Shown: positions 36,301 through 45,835, counted from the stretch's first letter. The stretch is DNA of 64,000 nt from Anabaena sp. UHCC 0187 (GCF_009712035.1 NZ_VILB01000004.1:110906-174905), one strand, 5' to 3'. Notes: generated from the letters alone by a model not told the origin. Made by a program: numbers and translations.

Positions 36301-37698
36301 CTAAAAAACTGGCAACAGCGGAAATTGCATGATAAAAGTGGTTTGACTGTTAGCACTTGTGACATAAATTAATCCATCTAAACGCTGCACCATTGTTTTT
36401 ACCAATATCAACTCTAAGCCGGTGTTCTGTGCTTGCCAAGAGGAATGTTTAGGGATGCGGTAGAATGGCTGAAAAACTTGTGATAGTTCATGCTGAGGAA
36501 TCTCCACACCAGAAATACTCACTTTTAATTCTACCGTGTCTGCATTCAAATCAGCGGTAACTGTAATTGATTTACCTGGAGCAGTGCATTGACAAGCTTG
36601 GTTGAGTAGTAGAGTGATAATTTTCTCTAAATCAGTGATATCTGTAGATACAGGGGGAATTTCTGTTGGCATATCCAGGTGTAACAGTTGTTGCTGACAA
36701 CTGGTAACATCTCGAAAAGATTCCACAATGGGAGACAACCAAGTTAGAAAATTAATAGTAATTAAAATCGGTGGTTCAGGATGGTTTTTGAGATATGCAA
36801 AGGTGAGAAGATCCTTAAGTAATTTGTTTTCTCGTCCACATTCATGATGGAGAATTTGTAATAGCTGAGATACTATTTTTGGATCTAAAATTTCTCCTGG
36901 TGTCATCAGACTTTCTAAAGTTTGAGCCGCAAGACTAATATTCGTAATTGGTGTGCGTAATTCTTGAGCAAGATGTTTAATAAATTCGTTTTTATGCCGT
37001 TCTTGTTTGGCTATTTCCTGAAGCTGGGCTTTGGTTTTTGCGTGCAGTTGAGATTGACCAATTGCGATTGCACATTTATTAGCTACTTGCTGTAAAAAGG
37101 ATATTTCTAATTCTCCAAATTTTGCTTCTGTCTGCCTAATTAGCCAAATATTACCCAAAACTCCTTGATGATAAAAAATTGGACAAGCTAATTGATTCAC
37201 AAGCTGTAAACTAGCATGATATCCCGGCATAATTTCCACAGATTGCCAGATTTTTCTTTGTAATAGCGACTGATAAATTTGCGGAAAATCAGCAATTTCT
37301 CTAGTTAATCCTTGACAATGGGGTAAACTAGAAGTATACTCATAAGTAACTGTAACAGAAGTTAAGCAGGGATGATAAAGTTCAATTTGACAACGGTTAA
37401 GTTGTAATAAATCAACTAATTTTTGAGTAATAATTGTTAATAATTTTCGATCATCTAGACCATCCCGAATTTGTTCAGTTATATATTGTAGTAAAGATTG
37501 AAATTTTTGAATCTGCTCTAACTGATGAGTGTATTCCTGTCTTTCTAACTCTAATTGAATTTGTAAATATTGTATCTGCTGTTGTAGTTTTGCTTCTTCT
37601 GTAGCCATATCCAATTGCATAGATACTTCTGAACAAAATATCGGTGGAGATGGTAATTGAGTCCATTCTGGGATGGATTTTAGTTGATTTAGATTCAT
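36301..37698 (-). CDS. GAF-domain sensor, degenerate histidine kinase (pseudokinase)
   Basis: A 465-residue cytosolic protein: helical coiled N-terminus (30-65), a GAF domain (about 75-220) and a HisKA/HATPase-like C-terminus. The phospho-acceptor His of the H box is replaced by Gln245 (LAQELRTPITN). The N box has LLNQACQ in place of an xNA core, the G1 box reads SISGVEIP without the conserved Asp and second Gly, and G2 reads NTGLELILV. So neither autophosphorylation nor normal ATP binding is expected. It may act as a signalling scaffold or regulator of another kinase. No response regulator is adjacent. Confidence 0.82.
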   Translation of the reverse strand: MNLNQLKSIPEWTQLPSPPIFCSEVSMQLDMATEEAKLQQQIQYLQIQLELERQEYTHQLEQIQKFQSLLQYITEQIRDGLDDRKLLTIITQKLVDLLQLNRCQIELYHPCLTSVTVTYEYTSSLPHCQGLTREIADFPQIYQSLLQRKIWQSVEIMPGYHASLQLVNQLACPIFYHQGVLGNIWLIRQTEAKFGELEISFLQQVANKCAIAIGQSQLHAKTKAQLQEIAKQERHKNEFIKHLAQELRTPITNISLAAQTLESLMTPGEILDPKIVSQLLQILHHECGRENKLLKDLLTFAYLKNHPEPPILITINFLTWLSPIVESFRDVTSCQQQLLHLDMPTEIPPVSTDITDLEKIITLLLNQACQCTAPGKSITVTADLNADTVELKVSISGVEIPQHELSQVFQPFYRIPKHSSWQAQNTGLELILVKTMVQRLDGLIYVTSANSQTTFIMQFPLLPVF

Positions 37699-38139
37699 GC
37701 AGCAGTTAAAGAAAGAGGTAATGGATAATTGGTGATTGGGGAAGAGGTAATGGGAAAAAATATACAGTAGGAGTCAGGAGTCAGAATTCAAAACCTCTTG
37801 ATTTTTGGTTTGAATCTTCTACTTCATTTACCTGCAATCCGTTATATTACTTGTTACGGATCTTCCCATCTGCCTATTACCTATTCCCTAACTGGAAAAC
37901 GAGATTAGTATGAGTGAGCATACCAAATATTGTGTATTACCGATAACAAGCCTTGTGACGGTTTGTGAACAGGTACGTTAAGTTACAGCTAATCCTATAG
38001 CACCATTCTACTATGCTGTGAAAAATTAATCCTAATTTTTTATCCTTGATAGCGTAGTATCAGCCATTTTGTGATCAAAATTTTGTAGTTCATTTACCTT
38101 GAATTTGCTGTAATTTAAGGAAATATTACCCATTTAATT
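37699..38139. other. Repeat-bearing intergenic gap
   Basis: About 440 bases with no gene. It includes GGAGTCA STRR units at about 37771-37785 and TTACCTATT/GCCTATTACC stretches. No RNA or strong promoter is recognised; the last 100 bases presumably hold the transporter promoter. Confidence 0.45.
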
Positions 38140-39330
38140 ATGAATATCTCAAAATCTCAACCCAGTATTTTATGGGTGCAAGTTTTGGTTTTAGCCGGGT
38201 TACAAGGGGCAATTACCCTGACTTGGTTGGTTTATAATGTGTACTTACCCCAACTTTTAACTCAATTTGGATTTCCTGCATCCTTAGCAGTTGGTTTATT
38301 AGTCGTAGAAAATGCCTTGGCTGTGGTATTAGAACCACTCATGGGGGGACTTTCAGATCAAGCTATTCGCTGGGTAGGAAGTCGTTTTCCCTTTATTTCC
38401 GCAGGTGTAATTTTAGCATCAAGTTTATTTATTGCCATACCTTGCATTGTTACCTTCATTCCCCCAACGGAAGTAATCAAGGGAATTTTACCCTTAGTTT
38501 TGATAGCTTGGGCATTAGCAATGACAGTATTTCGTTCTCCTGCAATTTCCTTATTAGGAAGATATGCTATTCCCAAAGAATTACCATTAGCAGCGAGTTT
38601 TCTAACTTTAGCAGGGGGAATAATTGGGGCTTTTCGGGGGATTGCCAATACATTTATTTTAAGTTTAGGTCCTATTTTTGCTTTTTCTATCGCTTCCTTC
38701 GTACTTTTAGGTGCAACCTTTACATTGCGGTTTTTCAACCCTCCCGAAACACCAGCAAATCCAGAAAATGTAGAAATACCAAAAATTCCAATTGGCAAAT
38801 TAGGCTTAATTTTATTAACAGGTTTTAGTATAGCTTGGGGTTCTCGATTACTCATGGATACTATAGGCAAAATCCTCAAAACCCAACTCCAGACAAATGA
38901 TATTAGTACAATTATGCTAGGAATTGGCGTAACCTTAGCTTTTGCTGCCTTACCTGCGGGGTTTTTGGCTGTAAAAATTGGTAATCGTCAAGCCATGTTA
39001 GCAGGTATTTGTACAACCATTTTATCAATTATATTGATGTTAAATATAGGCGCACATTTCCTAATAATATTATTGACATTAGCCGGATTTAGCTTAATTC
39101 TCAATGGGGCAATTCCATTTACTTTAGAATTAATCCCTCAGAAATGGGCAGGATTAGGAATTGGGATGTATTTTAGCGGATTTTCTCTAGCCATGAGTCT
39201 ATTTGGCTTTGTATTTCCACCAGGAATCACATCTGTAGTCACTGGAATAAGCAGCGTATTCGCCTTTTTACTGGCCAGTATGTGTATTATAGTAAGTGAA
39301 AAATATATAGCGATCCTAAACAAAAAGTGA
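38140..39330 (+). CDS. Major facilitator superfamily transporter, SLC45-like
   Basis: A 396-residue membrane protein with about 12 helices. The first loop has LEPLMGGLSDQAIRWVGSR, the GG(L/I)SD form of the MFS A motif followed by the SRFPFI segment typical of SLC45/GPH-type carriers of sugars. The substrate is unknown. It is separated from aspA by 160 bases containing interspersed repeats. Start ATG 38140. Confidence 0.85.
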   Translation: MNISKSQPSILWVQVLVLAGLQGAITLTWLVYNVYLPQLLTQFGFPASLAVGLLVVENALAVVLEPLMGGLSDQAIRWVGSRFPFISAGVILASSLFIAIPCIVTFIPPTEVIKGILPLVLIAWALAMTVFRSPAISLLGRYAIPKELPLAASFLTLAGGIIGAFRGIANTFILSLGPIFAFSIASFVLLGATFTLRFFNPPETPANPENVEIPKIPIGKLGLILLTGFSIAWGSRLLMDTIGKILKTQLQTNDISTIMLGIGVTLAFAALPAGFLAVKIGNRQAMLAGICTTILSIILMLNIGAHFLIILLTLAGFSLILNGAIPFTLELIPQKWAGLGIGMYFSGFSLAMSLFGFVFPPGITSVVTGISSVFAFLLASMCIIVSEKYIAILNKK

Positions 39331-39398
39331 GCGCGCAAAAGTGCCGTAGGCATACATCTCCTTCTTCTCCACCTCCGCGCCCTCTGTGCCTCTGCGGT

Positions 39399-39424
39399 AT
39401 GGCTAACGCCACGCTGCGCGAACG
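39399..39424. repeat. ATGGCTAACGCC interspersed repeat, copy 1
   Basis: ATGGCTAACGCCACGCTGCG followed by CGAACG. Other copies are at 50000-50022 and 63660-63706. Preceded by a GCCTCTGCGGT fragment of a second repeat type. Confidence 0.75.
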
Positions 39425-39490
39425 TTAAAAAAAAATCCCGTTTGCTTACAGATTCCGTAACAGCTTACACAAATAAAATAGGAGTGCTAT

Positions 39491-40897
39491 ATGACTAACA
39501 AAACAAATTTTCGCATTGAAAAAGACTCAATGGGCGATCGCCAAATTGCCAATAACGTATATTATGGTATTCAAACTCAAAGAGCAATTGAAAACTTTCC
39601 CATTAGCGGCATTAAACCTTTACCCACTTATATAGATGCTTGTTTATATATTAAAAAAGCCACCGCTATTGTCAACGGAGAATTAGATTGTATTCCCGCA
39701 GATATTAGCAAAGCCATTATTCAAGCCACTGATGAAATCCTCGCAGGTGAATTACGAGATCAGTTTGTCGTTGATGTTTATCAAGCCGGTGCGGGAACTT
39801 CACACCACATGAATATTAACGAAGTTCTGGCAAATCGCGCTTTAGAAATTATTGGTGATCAAAAAGGTAATTATAAACTCCTTAGCCCCAACGATCATGT
39901 AAACTACGGACAGTCTACCAACGATGTCATTCCTACAGCCATTCGCATTGGTGGATTATTGGCACTTTCTCGCACCTTGCAACCAGCTTTAGAACAGGCA
40001 ATTTCCGCCTTAGAAGCCAAAGCCACAGAATTTCAAGATATCGTCAAATCGGGGAGAACCCACCTCCAAGATGCTGTACCCGTGCGATTAGGTGATAATT
40101 TCGGTGCTTGGGCGCAAATCCTGTCAGAACACCAAAACCGTCTTTATATTGCTTCTGGAGATTTAATGGTATTGGGTTTAGGTGGTAGTGCTGCGGGAAC
40201 AGGTATGAATACTCACCCAGAATATCGGCAAAGAGTCGTGGATATCCTGTCACAATTATTGGAATTTCCCCTAGAACCTGCACCTCATTTAATGGCTGCT
40301 ATGCAAAGTATGGGGGCTTTTGTGAATGTTTCTGGGGCGTTGCGAAATTTAGCCCAGGATTTGGTGAAAATATCCCACGATTTGCGATTAATGGATTCAG
40401 GTCCCAAAACCGGATTTAAGGAAATTCAACTTCCACCTGTGCAACCTGGTTCTTCAATTATGCCCGGAAAATATAATCCTGTGATGGCAGAGATGACATC
40501 AATGGTATGTTTTCAGGTAATGGGATATGATAATGCGATCGCTTTTGCTGCCCAAGCCGGACAATTAGAATTAAATGTGATGATGCCCCTGATTGCCTAT
40601 AATTTAATTCACAGTATCGAAATTTTAGGTAATACAATTTCGGCTTTAACTACAAGCTGTATTCAAGGAATTACTGCCAATAAAGAAAGATGTTTAGCCT
40701 ATGCAGAAGGCAGTTTAGCATTAGTCACCGCCTTAAATCCCCACATTGGTTATCTTAACGCTGCGGCTGTGGCTAAAGAATCTTTAGAAACAGGAAAATC
40801 TCTGCGGCAAATAGTTCTCGAAAAAGGTTTAATGACAGAAGCAGAATTAGCAACAGTCTTAGATTTAGACCAAATGAGCGCGATTGTGCCTTTATAA
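39491..40897 (+). CDS. aspA: Aspartate ammonia-lyase (fumarase/aspartase family)
   Basis: A 468-residue enzyme converting L-aspartate to fumarate and ammonia. The family signature GSSIMPGKYNPVMAEM is near residue 320, with GRTHLQDAVPVRLG and NYGQSTNDVIPTAIRIG (split at NDV) further up as the other two conserved regions. The N-terminus RIEKDSMGDRQI favours aspartase over class II fumarase (which would have E-x-D-x-x-G followed by V/L-x-V-P), but I cannot exclude the latter. Length is typical. ATG with AGGAG upstream. Confidence 0.88.
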   Translation: MTNKTNFRIEKDSMGDRQIANNVYYGIQTQRAIENFPISGIKPLPTYIDACLYIKKATAIVNGELDCIPADISKAIIQATDEILAGELRDQFVVDVYQAGAGTSHHMNINEVLANRALEIIGDQKGNYKLLSPNDHVNYGQSTNDVIPTAIRIGGLLALSRTLQPALEQAISALEAKATEFQDIVKSGRTHLQDAVPVRLGDNFGAWAQILSEHQNRLYIASGDLMVLGLGGSAAGTGMNTHPEYRQRVVDILSQLLEFPLEPAPHLMAAMQSMGAFVNVSGALRNLAQDLVKISHDLRLMDSGPKTGFKEIQLPPVQPGSSIMPGKYNPVMAEMTSMVCFQVMGYDNAIAFAAQAGQLELNVMMPLIAYNLIHSIEILGNTISALTTSCIQGITANKERCLAYAEGSLALVTALNPHIGYLNAAAVAKESLETGKSLRQIVLEKGLMTEAELATVLDLDQMSAIVPL

Positions 40898-40905
40898 AAT
40901 TGGCG

Positions 40906-40926
40906 GGGTTTAGCATTGCTAAACCC
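40906..40926 (+). terminator. Hairpin after aspA
   Basis: GGGTTTAG and CTAAACCC form an 8-bp stem around CATTG, starting eight bases past the stop; the tail is A-rich rather than T-rich, so termination on this strand is uncertain. Confidence 0.4.
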
Positions 40927-41040
40927 TAAAAAATATGTTTAATGATTATGGTTTAGAGGCAATCATCCCCACGAAAATTAATTCATATTTATCCCCTTTC
41001 CCACTTTTAAAACATCCTCTGAAAAAATATCAAATATTCT

Positions 41041-42021
41041 ATGTTGAAACTCCTCAAATACCTCAGTATTTGTTTCATTAGTGCCTGTTTGCTATTTGCT
41101 TGTCATGCTTGGACACCGACAGCAGTAAAACGCCCTCCCTTGAAAATACCATTTGGATATTTTGTTGGCGAGTATCCAAGCATTATTGCTCAAGAAAAAG
41201 GATTCTTCAAAGCCCAAGGGGTAGATGTGGAAGTAATTTATAAACGATATACCCGATTAGAAGCAGCAAATTTCAATGCGGGTAAATATGATGGTGTTAT
41301 ATCTTCCTTGGGAAGTTTTATCATCTTGAGCGCCACAAATCCAGATATACAAGGCGTGATGGTTGTAGATGAATCAACAGGTGCAGATGTAGTAGTCGCC
41401 CAATCACAAATTAAAACCGTTGCTGACTTAAAAGGAGAAAAGCTGGGTGCAAATCTAGGTGGTTTTAGCGAAGTTTTTGGGACTGAAATGTTGAAAACTG
41501 CCAACTTAACCAGCGATGATGTGAACTTAGTTAAATCAGAGGCTTCAGAAATTCCTCAACGTCTGAAAAATAATACTATTCAAGCTGGACACACTTGGGA
41601 ACCCTATCTTTCTGAAGCTCTCAAATCAGGGGGACATATCCTATTTACCAGCAAACAAACCCCTGGCTTAATTTTAGATATGATTGTCTTTCGTGGTGAG
41701 ATCATCCGCGGTCGCCCCGAAGATGTTCGGGCATTTGTGCGAGGATGGCTACAAGCAGTAAACTACTGGAAAGCAAATGTTCAGGAAGGAAACGCAATCA
41801 TCAGCAAAGTCTTAAAAATTCCTAGCAATACAATCTCTCTGGAGGGAGTAACCCTCACTGATTTAGGTGACAATCAAAAATTCTTTCAATCTAGCAACCC
41901 TAATTCTATTTACAAAATTGCCAAGACATATACAGACTTTTTTATTCGCTCTGGAAATGTAACGCGTATTCCTCAGTTAGAAAGTTTGTTCAATTCTTCC
42001 TTCTTGAACTCTTCCTCCTAG
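41041..42021 (+). CDS. ABC transporter substrate-binding lipoprotein, NMT1/SsuA/ThiY-like
   Basis: A 326-residue periplasmic binding protein. The N-terminal signal ends in a lipobox-like LFAC at about residues 18-21, then a linker, then IPFGYFVGEYPSIIAQEKGF, KTVADLKGEKLGANLGGF and a C-terminal helical hinge. The family binds nitrate, sulfonates, bicarbonate, thiamine precursors or similar small ligands. No permease or ATPase is adjacent; instead the next gene is a membrane diguanylate cyclase, so it may serve as a sensor partner rather than a transporter part. Confidence 0.85.
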   Translation: MLKLLKYLSICFISACLLFACHAWTPTAVKRPPLKIPFGYFVGEYPSIIAQEKGFFKAQGVDVEVIYKRYTRLEAANFNAGKYDGVISSLGSFIILSATNPDIQGVMVVDESTGADVVVAQSQIKTVADLKGEKLGANLGGFSEVFGTEMLKTANLTSDDVNLVKSEASEIPQRLKNNTIQAGHTWEPYLSEALKSGGHILFTSKQTPGLILDMIVFRGEIIRGRPEDVRAFVRGWLQAVNYWKANVQEGNAIISKVLKIPSNTISLEGVTLTDLGDNQKFFQSSNPNSIYKIAKTYTDFFIRSGNVTRIPQLESLFNSSFLNSSS

Positions 42022-42024
42022 TTT

Positions 42025-42149
42025 AGGGACTTCCAAGAAATAAATTATCCGGATTAACTAACCGCAGAGGCGCAGAGAACGCAGAGAAATGAGGGTTTGA
42101 GAGATTTTTTACGTTAGGTGGTTGAGTGTTTTTTTATTTGGAAGTCCCT
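42025..42149. mobile_element. MITE-like element with 12-bp inverted ends
   Basis: Begins AGGGACTTCCAA and ends TTGGAAGTCCCT, a perfect 12-bp inverted repeat 125 bases apart; A/T runs next to each end also mirror each other. The interior carries a CGCAGAGGCGCAGAGAACGC repeat and no gene. It lies exactly between the binding protein and the cyclase. Confidence 0.65.
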
Positions 42150-42156
42150 TACAGCC

Positions 42157-43953
42157 ATGCAGCATTCTCTTTTGGATAGCATCCGGACAAAGTTGATCGT
42201 CTCGTTTCTGATTGTTGCTTTGATTCCGTTACTGTTATTGACATTTATCAACAAACAGACTACAGAAAAGGCACTAACTGACAACGCCCGACAAGCCCTA
42301 TCTGCGGCGGCTAAGGAAACTGCTAACAGAATAGATGCTTTTATTGATGGAAATCTCAATTCCGTGCGCGTAGAGGCGATTTTACCAGGTTTGGCACGCT
42401 ATCTCAGCCTCACTCCAAAACAGCGAGATGACAGCCCCGAAATGCAATTGGCGACAGAAACATTAATCCGTCTCAGTCGCAAAGATATGCTCAATGTTCT
42501 CTCTTATGCTTTGCTCGACTTAAACGGGAAAAATGTATTGGATACATATACACCGAACGTTGGCAAAGATGAATCTGGTCAAGATTACTTTAAAAAACCA
42601 CTGCAAACTGGGTTCTCTTTTGTTTCTGACATGAAGCTATCACCAAAAATTCCTGACCTTGTTACCATTTTTTTTAGCAGTCCGGTTCGTAATGCCAAGG
42701 GAGATATATTGGGTGTATTGCGTGTTTCATACAATGCGACTGTTGTTCAGCAGTTAGTAACTCGACAAACTGAACGGGCTGGGGCAAAATCTTTTGCTAT
42801 TCTTTTAGATGAAAATAATATTTATCTGGCACATAGCACTGCACCAGAACTACTTTTTAAATCAATTGTGCCTTTGCCTGCCGATGTTTTAACTCAACTG
42901 CAACAAGAAGAACGTTTGCCTAATTCTCCTGTTAAAGAATTGGCAACTAATGAGTTTAAACTTAAGCAAGCATTGGATAATAAACAATCATATTTAATTG
43001 CATCTTTCTCAGGAACAGGTAATCAGGATAATTTGATTGCGATTACTCATTTAAAATATAAGCCTTGGTCTGTGTTGTTCGCACAGCCGATTAGTATTGC
43101 CCTAGCACCTGTAAAAAAGCAAATCCATGATGCAATATTTCTCTTTGCAATTATCGCTTCCGTAGTGACAATCATCGCTTTTACTATTGGGCAATTGCTA
43201 ACAAAGCCAATAATTTACCTGACCAATATAGTTTATCATTTTACAATAGGTAACTTAGAGATCCGCGCCAAAATTAATTCAAAGGACGAAATAGGTCAAC
43301 TGGCAAAGTCCTTTAACAACATGGCCCGTGAGTTACAAATATCTTTGGAAACTTTGGAACAACGGGTACAGGAGAGAACCGCAGAGTTAGTAATTGCTAA
43401 AGAAAAAGTAGAAGATACAAATCAGAAACTAGAAAAATTGGTAAATTTAGATGGTTTAACTGAGGTGGCTAACCGTCGTTGCTTTGATGGACGACTGCAA
43501 GCAGAATGGAAACGCCTTGCAAGAGAACAACAACCCCTGTCACTAATTTTATTTGACGTTGATAAATTCAAACTTTACAACGACTATTATGGTCATCTTG
43601 GCGGCGATGATTGCCTAGTTAGGATAGCGCAAACAGTGCAAAAGATAGTTAATCGTCCTGCTGATCTGGCCGCACGTTACGGAGGAGAAGAATTTGCGGT
43701 ACTCCTCCCCAATACTGACTTAGCAGGGGCGATTAAAGTAGCACAAAGTATTCAACAAGCAATTCACGATCAGGCCATTCCCCATGCAAAGTCTGATGTC
43801 AAGGATATCGTTACACTTAGTTTAGGTATTACTTCTGTCATCCCCACTGGCGACATCAAGCCAGATACACTTATCGCTTCAGCCGATAAAGCACTGTACA
43901 ATGCCAAAAACAAGGGGCGCGATCGCTATTGTTGCTCATTAGAGGATGTTTGA
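42157..43953 (+). CDS. Membrane diguanylate cyclase (Cache-HAMP-GGDEF)
   Basis: A 598-residue protein. Helix (about 13-33), a large extracytoplasmic Cache-like sensor (about 40-320), a second helix (IFLFAIIASVVTIIAFTIG), HAMP, a coiled linker (LETLEQRVQERTAELV) and GGDEF. The active site YGGEEF is intact and RPAD sits five residues before it, matching the inhibitory RxxD site. It should make cyclic di-GMP. The ATG at 42157 is used because the longer frame from GTG 42118 begins inside a MITE-like repeat. Its last codons and stop lie in another interspersed repeat (43939-43958). Confidence 0.92.
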   Translation: MQHSLLDSIRTKLIVSFLIVALIPLLLLTFINKQTTEKALTDNARQALSAAAKETANRIDAFIDGNLNSVRVEAILPGLARYLSLTPKQRDDSPEMQLATETLIRLSRKDMLNVLSYALLDLNGKNVLDTYTPNVGKDESGQDYFKKPLQTGFSFVSDMKLSPKIPDLVTIFFSSPVRNAKGDILGVLRVSYNATVVQQLVTRQTERAGAKSFAILLDENNIYLAHSTAPELLFKSIVPLPADVLTQLQQEERLPNSPVKELATNEFKLKQALDNKQSYLIASFSGTGNQDNLIAITHLKYKPWSVLFAQPISIALAPVKKQIHDAIFLFAIIASVVTIIAFTIGQLLTKPIIYLTNIVYHFTIGNLEIRAKINSKDEIGQLAKSFNNMARELQISLETLEQRVQERTAELVIAKEKVEDTNQKLEKLVNLDGLTEVANRRCFDGRLQAEWKRLAREQQPLSLILFDVDKFKLYNDYYGHLGGDDCLVRIAQTVQKIVNRPADLAARYGGEEFAVLLPNTDLAGAIKVAQSIQQAIHDQAIPHAKSDVKDIVTLSLGITSVIPTGDIKPDTLIASADKALYNAKNKGRDRYCCSLEDV

Positions 43954-43958
43954 AAAGT
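43939..43958. repeat. 20-bp interspersed repeat at the cyclase 3' end
   Basis: TTAGAGGATGTTTGAAAAGT, identical to 63506-63525. It supplies the final codons (LEDV) and the TGA of the cyclase gene. Confidence 0.8.
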
Positions 43959-44032
43959 AAGAATTGGGGGTAAAAAGATTTCTCAGATAAAACTCGTTTA
44001 TATTGTTTATTTCTCTTACTTGTATTCTTATA

Positions 44033-44446
44033 TTAAGGAAATATCTCAAAAGCAGCACAGTGTTGTGGATTAATAATACTAAAAATATGTTTATCTAAAG
44101 TTAAAATCTTAGGAATATTCATCCTTTCCGCAATAGCAACAATAGTTGCATCTACAAAATCCAACTCACTATCAGCATATTGGCTTAAAATCTCCGTCAC
44201 CCTTTTTAAATCAGTTTTATTAATCCCTTCAATAATGACATTACTATTAACTAATTCACTTAAAACCTGTTTTGTTGTAGGATATCCTAACCGAGAAGTA
44301 AGCAAATGACAAACTTCAGGTAAAACTGTTGTTGGTAAAACTAATACTTCCTTTAAATTAACTATAATATCAAGGACACGTCCATAATTTTCGTCCTTAA
44401 TATCAATGGTGGACACTAAGAAACTTATATCTAAAATAGCGGTCAT
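44033..44446 (-). CDS. PIN-domain toxin (VapC-like)
   Basis: A 137-residue PIN-domain protein, expected to be an RNase that inhibits translation when free. Acidic residues of the family are in place: Asp6 (MTAILDISF), Glu in LPEVCHLL, Asp in LDFVDATIVAIAERM and Asp in LTLDKHIF. The upstream 95-residue gene ends two bases before its start, the standard antitoxin-toxin order. Confidence 0.82.
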   Translation of the reverse strand: MTAILDISFLVSTIDIKDENYGRVLDIIVNLKEVLVLPTTVLPEVCHLLTSRLGYPTTKQVLSELVNSNVIIEGINKTDLKRVTEILSQYADSELDFVDATIVAIAERMNIPKILTLDKHIFSIINPQHCAAFEIFP

Positions 44447-44448
44447 GA

Positions 44449-44736
44449 TTATTCATTTACCTCATGATTAAATTCCTTAATCCCTCTAGCTGGCTCAATT
44501 TCAGGTGCTAGATTTTCTGCATCTTTGTCTGATAAATAGAGTTCACTAGACTCTCCTATCCCAGAAATACTTAATAAAAAATTACTCTCTTTTTGTTCAT
44601 TATTAATAGCCGCAGAAGTTAAATTTAGTTTAAAACGTAAGTCTTCAATAAAATCAGCTAATTCAGGCAGTGCTGCCAGTGGAAGTTCATTAATAGCTTG
44701 GGATAATTGTTGGTGGGTGAGATTTACAGAATCCAT
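44449..44736 (-). CDS. Antitoxin of the PIN-domain pair
   Basis: A 95-residue acidic protein. The N-terminal segment NLTHQQLSQAINELPLAAL then PELADFIEDLRFKL is a helix pair often seen in DUF2281-like antitoxins; the C-terminal part (DKDAENLAPEIEPARGIKEF) is probably disordered and binds the toxin. The gene is first in the pair. A conventional DNA-binding motif is not obvious. Confidence 0.72.
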   Translation of the reverse strand: MDSVNLTHQQLSQAINELPLAALPELADFIEDLRFKLNLTSAAINNEQKESNFLLSISGIGESSELYLSDKDAENLAPEIEPARGIKEFNHEVNE

Positions 44737-44844
44737 ATTTTATGTCATCCTTCTAGAGGATTAGCTTTTGTCTGTTCTCAGGGATATTGGCATTAATTTC
44801 TGCTTGGTTGCCCTATTCCTACATAAATCTCGTTTATATTGTTA

Positions 44845-44850
44845 TATAAT
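44845..44850 (+). promoter_or_regulatory. -10 element TATAAT before the DUF362 gene
   Basis: A consensus TATAAT, 17 bases upstream of ATG 44867. No good -35 is visible at the right distance. Its position argues for the downstream start of the DUF362 protein. Confidence 0.5.
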
Positions 44851-44866
44851 AACGCAATTATTCCCC

Positions 44867-45835
44867 ATGCAAACACAAAAATCATCTGTTAGTCTGATTC
44901 GGGCTAAATCCTACGAACAAGACGCTTTAAAAGAATCCTTGGAAACACTGCTAGAACCTTTAGGGGGCATGGCTGCTTTTGTTAAACCAGGAAACCGGGT
45001 ACTACTCAAACCCAACCTGCTTACAGGTTCTCGTCCGACGAAAGAATGTACCACTCGTCCAGAATTAGTTCGTGCAGTTGCCGAAATGGTAATTGCCGTT
45101 GGTGGCAACCCATTTTTAGGAGATAGCCCCGCTTTTGGTAGTGCCAAAGGTGTGGCCATAGCGAATGGTTTATTACCAATTTTAGAAGAACTAAAATTAC
45201 CACTTGTGGAATTTCACGGCAAACGTTATCAAACCGTCAACGACAATTTTAATCACCTGCTTTTATCTAAAGAAGCTATGGAAGCAGACGTGATTATTAA
45301 CCTCCCCAAAGTTAAATCTCATATGCAATTAACTTTAACTTTAGGGGTTAAAAATCTCTTTGGTTGTGTTCCGGGAAAAATGAAAGCTTGGTGGCACATG
45401 GAAGCTGGCAAAGATGCTAATAAATTCGGAGAAATGTTAGTAGAAACTGCTAGGGCAATTAATCCAACTTTAACAATTTTAGATGGAATTATTGGTCATG
45501 AAGGTAATGGACCAAGTGGGGGAGAACCTCGGAATTTAGAAATTTTAGCAGCATCAACTAATGTATTTGCTTTAGATCGGGCAATGTTAGAAGTTCTCCA
45601 AGTTGCACCGGAACAAGTTCCCACCGTTGCCGCTTCCCAAAGATTGGGAATATGTCCAGAATTAAGTGATATTCACTTCCCGAATTTATCACCCGATTTA
45701 CTACAAATTGCTGATTGGCAATTACCCGAAAAGTTAATGCCCATAGATTTTGCCATGCCCCGTGTGATTAAATCTACTTTTAGGCATCTTTACATCCGAT
45801 TCATTAAAGAACCCATGAGCGCTTATACTAGATAA
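44867..45835 (+). CDS. DUF362 protein
   Basis: A 322-residue protein of the DUF362 family, with VLLKPNLLTGSRPTKECTTR near residue 45, GDSPAFGSAKGVA, VINLPKVKSHMQLTLTLGVK and GHEGNGPSGGEPRNL. No 4Fe-4S ferredoxin tail is present, unlike many DUF362 proteins. The activity is unknown. ATG 44867 is preferred over a longer frame from 44768 because a TATAAT box lies between them and homologue-like sequence begins only after it. Confidence 0.85.
   Translation: MQTQKSSVSLIRAKSYEQDALKESLETLLEPLGGMAAFVKPGNRVLLKPNLLTGSRPTKECTTRPELVRAVAEMVIAVGGNPFLGDSPAFGSAKGVAIANGLLPILEELKLPLVEFHGKRYQTVNDNFNHLLLSKEAMEADVIINLPKVKSHMQLTLTLGVKNLFGCVPGKMKAWWHMEAGKDANKFGEMLVETARAINPTLTILDGIIGHEGNGPSGGEPRNLEILAASTNVFALDRAMLEVLQVAPEQVPTVAASQRLGICPELSDIHFPNLSPDLLQIADWQLPEKLMPIDFAMPRVIKSTFRHLYIRFIKEPMSAYTR

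Noticed and set aside
44768..44866. N-terminal extension of the DUF362 protein
   Set aside because: A TATAAT box lies inside it and the family-like sequence begins only at ATG 44867.
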